Shown here piece by piece: positions 10,501-13,354 of a stretch of DNA of 13,354 nucleotides; the stretch's first letter is position 1, and every line of letters starts with the position of its first letter. The notes beneath the pieces were generated by a model. It had not been told where the DNA came from. It did not search any database and worked only from the letters and a program-made list of their open reading frames with translations. The position numbers were made by a program, and so were the translations under genes. The stretch is from Beroe ovata (Eukaryota > Ctenophora > Nuda > Beroida > Beroidae), in assembly GCA_946803715.1 (NCBI GenBank), contig CAMPET010000115.1:63747-77100 (forward strand), in the 5' to 3' direction.

Positions 10501-12416
10501 CCGGTTTTTCTTATTTCTTCAAATATCTCCTGCTTATTGCTTTCCAACTCATTCATAATAGTTTCGGTCCCTGTTTTGACATCGTTTTGCAGATCAAACA
10601 TGCCAGGTACTTTATAAATCTGGATCAGTTCGAGCAAATCATTACTCAGTGGTGAGGTAGACTGCTCCTTTAGGTACATATCGCAAGCTGTATCCCCATA
10701 GTCCATGTTGCATATACAATGGGGATGACTGCCCTCAAAGGACATTTCTTTCCGGATACCATTCTCACATGTGAAGGTAGAACTATCCTTGAAGCTGAAC
10801 ATGAACCCCAGGGTAAAATTAACATACCTCTCATTGCCTTGGTTACCCTGTCCTGGAATTTCCTGGACAAGTTCCATGTTACTCTTGTAGTGCCATCCGT
10901 GGAGATCAATCTGTGCATCATCCAAAAACATGACCATCGTTAGTCTGTTCGATTGTATCAAAGACTTCAGAACATCATCCCTCTCCAGCAATGCCCTCAC
11001 TTGCAGCAGTAGATCCATCCTATACTCCGCTGACTGACCCCACATCTTATCCAGTGGCATGACAGGGAGATCAGCCTTCACTAGATCAACCAAGACAAGT
11101 CTTATTCGTGCGATAGCGTCTTCTACTTGAGTTTTGCTGGACTTTTTCACACCAAATAGAGTTAGACGTTGTTTTTCCTGTTCATCTTCCGAAATGCCGG
11201 TAAGTTCAACGTCGCGTTTGCTACCACAGTTATCAATGAGCGCGTAGAAATCGTCTTCCTTATCAAACTCTTTCATTGCAGCCCAGTTGTACAAATCATA
11301 TTTAGGCTCCATCTCATCGATGATGTCAAGAATACTATCACCACCTCCATGTTTGACTTTCATCTCGTTTTGAGCATGTGTAGCAGCATTCTTCGTACAT
11401 TTTGAATAAGAATCCATGGACTCAGTGTACATGTCATAGAGCATCTTTGGGTATCCTTTGTCATCATTGGCAGAGACCAATTGCTGATTTATCTCGTAGA
11501 AGTACTGTAAACGCTGAGCGTCCTTAACGATTTGCATTAATTTGAATGCCATTGGAAGAATTTTACTGCAATCATTGTCTGTCGCTAGGACAAATGTTTC
11601 AAGCAGCGTTTTACCATTGGTGAAACCAGAAGTTCCTTTGAAGATGCTATCCACCAATTGTAATGATGAACCTATTTGGCCTGGGGATCTGATTGCGTTG
11701 ACGAGATCTTCAATCTGGTTCTTTATTGCAAGCGGCATTTCTTGGGTACTATCCATAGCTTCAATCTCTTCCACTAGAGCGTTATACTTGATCGTGGTGT
11801 GCTGTACAGAGGCCTCAAACTCTATCAGGATTCCCACAACAGCATTCCAATCCAAGGCATCATGGATAGTGTTCAGCTGATACGAAACAGAGTCTATCTG
11901 CGCGCCCACTTTGGCAAACCCTGACTCAATTGCAGTCAATTCTTCTGATTTTGACACGGGTGCAAAGAGCAGAATAATGTCGATAATGGGTCCTGCAAAT
12001 TGCGCAGCCGCTGATAAGACACTCAGGACTTTGGTTGCCCGCTGGAGCCACTTCTTAGCACCTTTAGCTTGCTCAGCCACTTCCTCCACTGTTTCAGTGG
12101 CAGCTTCCGCTGCTTGCTTGGTTTGTGCTTTGGCTGCTTTGGAAGTTGCTTGAGCAGCTTCAGAAAGCTTTTCCGGTGTTTCTACGATCGTTTCTACTGT
12201 CTCCTTTGCATCCGTTAACCTGGACCACAAGTCTGACTCTGGAGGATCAACCTGGTTGGTAAGTGTATCCATCTTGGTCCTTGTATTCTTCCACGGGTCA
12301 ATGTCCGGGTTGCAGGGCAAGGAATATCCGTTATTGTCACTGCAGTCCACATCCTGTCCGACCGAGGGTAGCACTGCTACTATCAGTGATATGGCAAGAA
12401 ATCTATTAATATTCAT
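7557..12416 (-). CDS. Secreted 1,619-residue mosaic protein (helical half + sushi/kringle/EGF/laminin-EGF/TSP1 half)
   Basis: One intron-free frame from ATG 12416 to TAA 7557-7559. A signal peptide (1-20, RFLAISLIVAVLPSVG) indicates secretion; there is no C-terminal membrane anchor. Residues 60-125 form an Ala/Glu/Lys-rich helix, 129-152 a hydrophobic stretch (AAAQFAGPIIDIILLF), 155-500 a helical region I do not recognise, and 605-720 a coiled coil. Then come a sushi-like module (871-935), a Cys-poor beta module (about 941-1130) resembling farnesoic-acid-O-methyltransferase-like domains (ACNGVSV, DDTASTAYR), a kringle with six cysteines (1134-1215), two calcium-binding EGF modules (DIDEC 1234, DVNEC 1275), two laminin-type EGF modules (1327-1429), a TSP1-like module with WGTWSPW (1441-1447), and a beta-rich C-terminus (about 1505-1619), possibly PLAT-like. 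The likely role is in extracellular matrix, adhesion or humoral recognition; no catalytic residues are apparent. The intronless state is unusual for such a mosaic. Upstream non-coding exons cannot be excluded. Confidence 0.9.
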   Translation of the reverse strand: MNINRFLAISLIVAVLPSVGQDVDCSDNNGYSLPCNPDIDPWKNTRTKMDTLTNQVDPPESDLWSRLTDAKETVETIVETPEKLSEAAQATSKAAKAQTKQAAEAATETVEEVAEQAKGAKKWLQRATKVLSVLSAAAQFAGPIIDIILLFAPVSKSEELTAIESGFAKVGAQIDSVSYQLNTIHDALDWNAVVGILIEFEASVQHTTIKYNALVEEIEAMDSTQEMPLAIKNQIEDLVNAIRSPGQIGSSLQLVDSIFKGTSGFTNGKTLLETFVLATDNDCSKILPMAFKLMQIVKDAQRLQYFYEINQQLVSANDDKGYPKMLYDMYTESMDSYSKCTKNAATHAQNEMKVKHGGGDSILDIIDEMEPKYDLYNWAAMKEFDKEDDFYALIDNCGSKRDVELTGISEDEQEKQRLTLFGVKKSSKTQVEDAIARIRLVLVDLVKADLPVMPLDKMWGQSAEYRMDLLLQVRALLERDDVLKSLIQSNRLTMVMFLDDAQIDLHGWHYKSNMELVQEIPGQGNQGNERYVNFTLGFMFSFKDSSTFTCENGIRKEMSFEGSHPHCICNMDYGDTACDMYLKEQSTSPLSNDLLELIQIYKVPGMFDLQNDVKTGTETIMNELESNKQEIFEEIRKTGTEMEKLKNAILSAQSVMLNDIKAGNAIVLKEVAGLRDAMEAAFERERNDRIYQTEKGNKIVVGTIKVANRKVTDDIIRLKGEVITNRYFKELKLHIPVFQRKFERALDFGGYAEEDFSEYLRLHEQDFLTSKEAARLGITNSQDSFVTAQMRVNMKSGCTTEYTEMIDLTWNEMFELNLAVSTMQMWDLEYKIQHTVDQEKIAFYKFEQSDLKKLSKIESAEMRAVYESRSCPAFSHSTIIGGGCGKATSYPGQVIPVKCTDERKTLVLGSIGQAVTDLVCEGPGKWAVDVKDFACVNKCYTHYNIFNDIGETRQMPVPPPGYYFTDADGNPATYATCLAPAAPGWNAPTDWMSVPEGISHDIFMIRASLQIKTQSVAGSGDLLHVKFLGDSMAPAGGLMIHFSESMQYQLERCQTAKAQLTNVPATTDKVWTITKEESSSTIKIACNGVSVGNFELSQCTDTGRAVYKRAVSKVLFVADDTASTAYRIKKIQDCVEDSDTRGVNYRGLTNVTISGRECQRWDSQTPHRHGVTPSRYPRSGLVDNYCRNADNEWFTWCYNNEGRSPRWEVCGIPRCSVSNERMIRSLWSVTYRRDIDECATPGYCRFGGTCTNTDGSFECSCPTGFTNGADGRCEDVNECNAGNEGFEKCLVQANLGMCSNTEGSYTCTCLSGSWCPATGGGKVCQECDCDDNGVKSTVCDVNTGSCLCKNNVVGTRCDACRAGIAAFPICTRCAAGYYSYPACVQCNCASAGVTDQHCNPSSGACLCRPNVGGSRCEQCKTHYKDYPSCVPDVKHGTLSEWGTWSPWVDQGQCGPSYAEGYNQKRTRTRTCDDSTKNTHGQSCAHATLTQSESEYLYVCAQVTDVYINLPDYYHAGTTADLWLGIKQGSNSCTTTDPTWRRPGDGASSGAGTYLENPSGCTNTFDKTKDVDLYLYSDSDNDVYIKFMGVIVGGRYKTWYSSGSYTAIDQDTNNGWYTAT
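7920..9806 (-). other. Adhesive-module block of the large secreted protein
   Basis: Approximate module positions: sushi-like 9612-9806; FAMeT-like 9027-9596; kringle 8772-9017; calcium-binding EGF pair 8445-8717; laminin-EGF pair 8130-8438; TSP1-like 7920-8117. The kringle is the clearest: NYRGLTN, CQRWDSQTPHRH, NYCRNAD, TWCYNN and WEVCGIPRC match the family at all six cysteines. The Trp ladder WxxWxxW in TSP1 is the usual C-mannosylation motif. Sushi-like and FAMeT-like calls are weaker. Confidence 0.75.
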
Positions 12417-12515
12417 ATTTCTACATAACGTCCCTGATAAAGGGTGGAGTGGTCAGTTACCAAGGATTCATTATATTCTGAATATGATATATTCAGTGGA
12501 GTTGAACGTTCGACG
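12417..12515. promoter_or_regulatory. 5' flank of the large gene, possibly a shared divergent promoter
   Basis: The 99 bases upstream of the large gene's ATG contain an AT-rich patch with a TATA-like ATATAATG on the minus strand (12476-12469) and a near-palindrome CTGAATAT-GAT-ATATTCAG at 12478-12496. A plus-strand candidate exon starts at 12516. The promoter role is inferred from position only. Confidence 0.3.
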
Positions 12516-12644
12516 ATGAAAAAATCTGTTGATGATAGGTGGATAAAGAAGTTAATATCACATCATCGAGAGATGATTGGAATGGAACTGTTGGGCACTG
12601 CTGTTTTCAACACAAGGAGGATCAATTTGTTTCTGCCCATTGTG
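12516..12644 (+). CDS. Weak candidate first exon, divergent from the large gene
   Basis: ATG at 12516 opens 43 codons up to a strong donor-like ATTGTG|gtaagc at 12645. The peptide (MKKSVDDRWIKKLISHHREM, then IGMELLGTAVFNTRRINLFL) looks protein-like but matches no family I know. The frame remains open to about 12725. I found no acceptor and second exon to its right within the window, so this may be chance. Confidence 0.22.
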
Positions 12645-13321
12645 GTAAGCGCAGCGAGCTCATCACATTGTCGCCGTGGTTTGAATAGGACCAACTATAA
12701 AACTTTACTTAAAAACAATAATTAACCAAAGTTACCATTTTCATGGTGCCGCCCAGACTGCCTAAAGTACTTTTCGTATGAACACCAAATTATATTCTCC
12801 ACTTTTTTTACTTTTTACACGGAGCAATTGGTTGAAGAATTTCATTCAGAATGAAAATAAAGAGACTCGAGACAGACTGGAAAAACATAGTCTATCGATC
12901 CTTTTTTAAACCCATACTCGTACCCAAATCTTTCGGTAGAGTCCTGAATTATAAGTTCATAAAGCTGTTATATTTTGTGTTTACTGTAAAGTAATATACT
13001 GTTACATCACACCTTTGAGGTGCGTATTTGGCCATATTTCTCGAGGCGTCAGGCGAAGCCGAGTGAAATTTGGGCAATACGCACCGAATAGGTGTGATGT
13101 AACAATGTTATGTGACGATTGGAAAGCAAGCTACTGTTACCGCTACATTTCAACATTTCAACGGCTGAGACATCCTCATGAGTTACATAACATGGGTGGA
13201 CTGATTATTTTCTGGTATCTGATAGTAGTTTAGCATGATAGTATGAGAGCACTGTTCCAATTCCCGTATGTTGATACTCTACACAAGAAATTATTCTTGG
13301 TAATTTGACACAGTTCCTACG

Positions 13322-13323
<2 letters not shown>
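12645..13323. other. AT-rich flank with a foldback repeat
   Basis: No supported exon on either strand. The only structure is the inverted repeat at 13000-13104. The missing transgelin 5' exon was looked for here on the minus strand and not found. Confidence 0.5.
13000..13104. repeat. 105-bp foldback repeat
   Basis: Left arm 13000-13028 is TGTTACATCACACCT, five variable bases, then GTGCGTATT. The right arm, 13076-13104, is its complement with only the five-base block differing. The 47-base centre holds a second, imperfect inverted pair around CTCGAGGCGTCAGGCGAAGC. The structure resembles a solo MITE or a hairpin repeat. It shares no sequence with the foldback at 3960/4395. Confidence 0.75.

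Positions 13324-13354
<31 letters not shown>
13324..13354. repeat. (CA)n microsatellite at the right edge
   Basis: A pure CA run of 31 bases closes the window and continues past its end. Confidence 0.95.

Noticed and set aside
13015-13233. 72-codon plus-strand open frame
   Set aside because: Begins inside the foldback repeat at 13000-13104; no splice signals or family resemblance.

Overview
This is eukaryotic, animal-type DNA with spliced genes, short introns (about 70-150 bases, one of about 620), canonical GT/AG sites, microsatellites and small foldback repeats. The gene content (a RENi-family SUMO-like protein, a transgelin/calponin-type muscle protein, and a secreted sushi/kringle/EGF/laminin-EGF/TSP1 mosaic) is metazoan. 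The compact layout and the mosaic protein suggest an early-branching marine invertebrate, most likely a sponge; that placement is inference. Both window ends lie in (AC)n runs.

All four genes I can support lie on the minus strand. (1) 53-821: the 5' part of a gene running off the left edge. It encodes a long disordered region, then a short coiled coil, then what looks like the start of a TBC (Rab-GAP) domain. (2) 1381-2914: a complete six-exon gene for a 332-residue NFATC2IP/NIP45-like (RENi) protein with two C-terminal SUMO-like domains. I reconstructed it from matching splice phases. (3) 5047-7043: a transgelin/calponin-like gene. Two constitutive exons encode the second half of a CH domain and are followed by three homologous last exons (A 5871-6086, B 5481-5696, C 5047-5265). 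Each last exon has its own acceptor, the same phase, its own stop and its own version of the calponin-like repeat. The exon for the first half of the CH domain is not found. (4) 7557-12416: one uninterrupted 1,619-codon reading frame for a secreted protein. It has a helical/coiled-coil N-terminal half and a C-terminal half of adhesive modules.

The stretch 2915-5046 has no supported gene. It holds two inverted copies of a ~95-bp foldback element around a CpG-rich block. A second, unrelated foldback (13000-13104) lies right of the large gene. Two weak plus-strand candidate first exons (3037 and 12516) lie head-to-head with genes 2 and 4 and would imply bidirectional promoters.

The genes do not form an obvious functional pathway. 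The most interesting signals are the triplicated alternative last exons, the intronless mosaic protein sitting where the missing transgelin 5' exon should be, a duplicated splice acceptor in the NIP45-like gene, and the nested palindromes.
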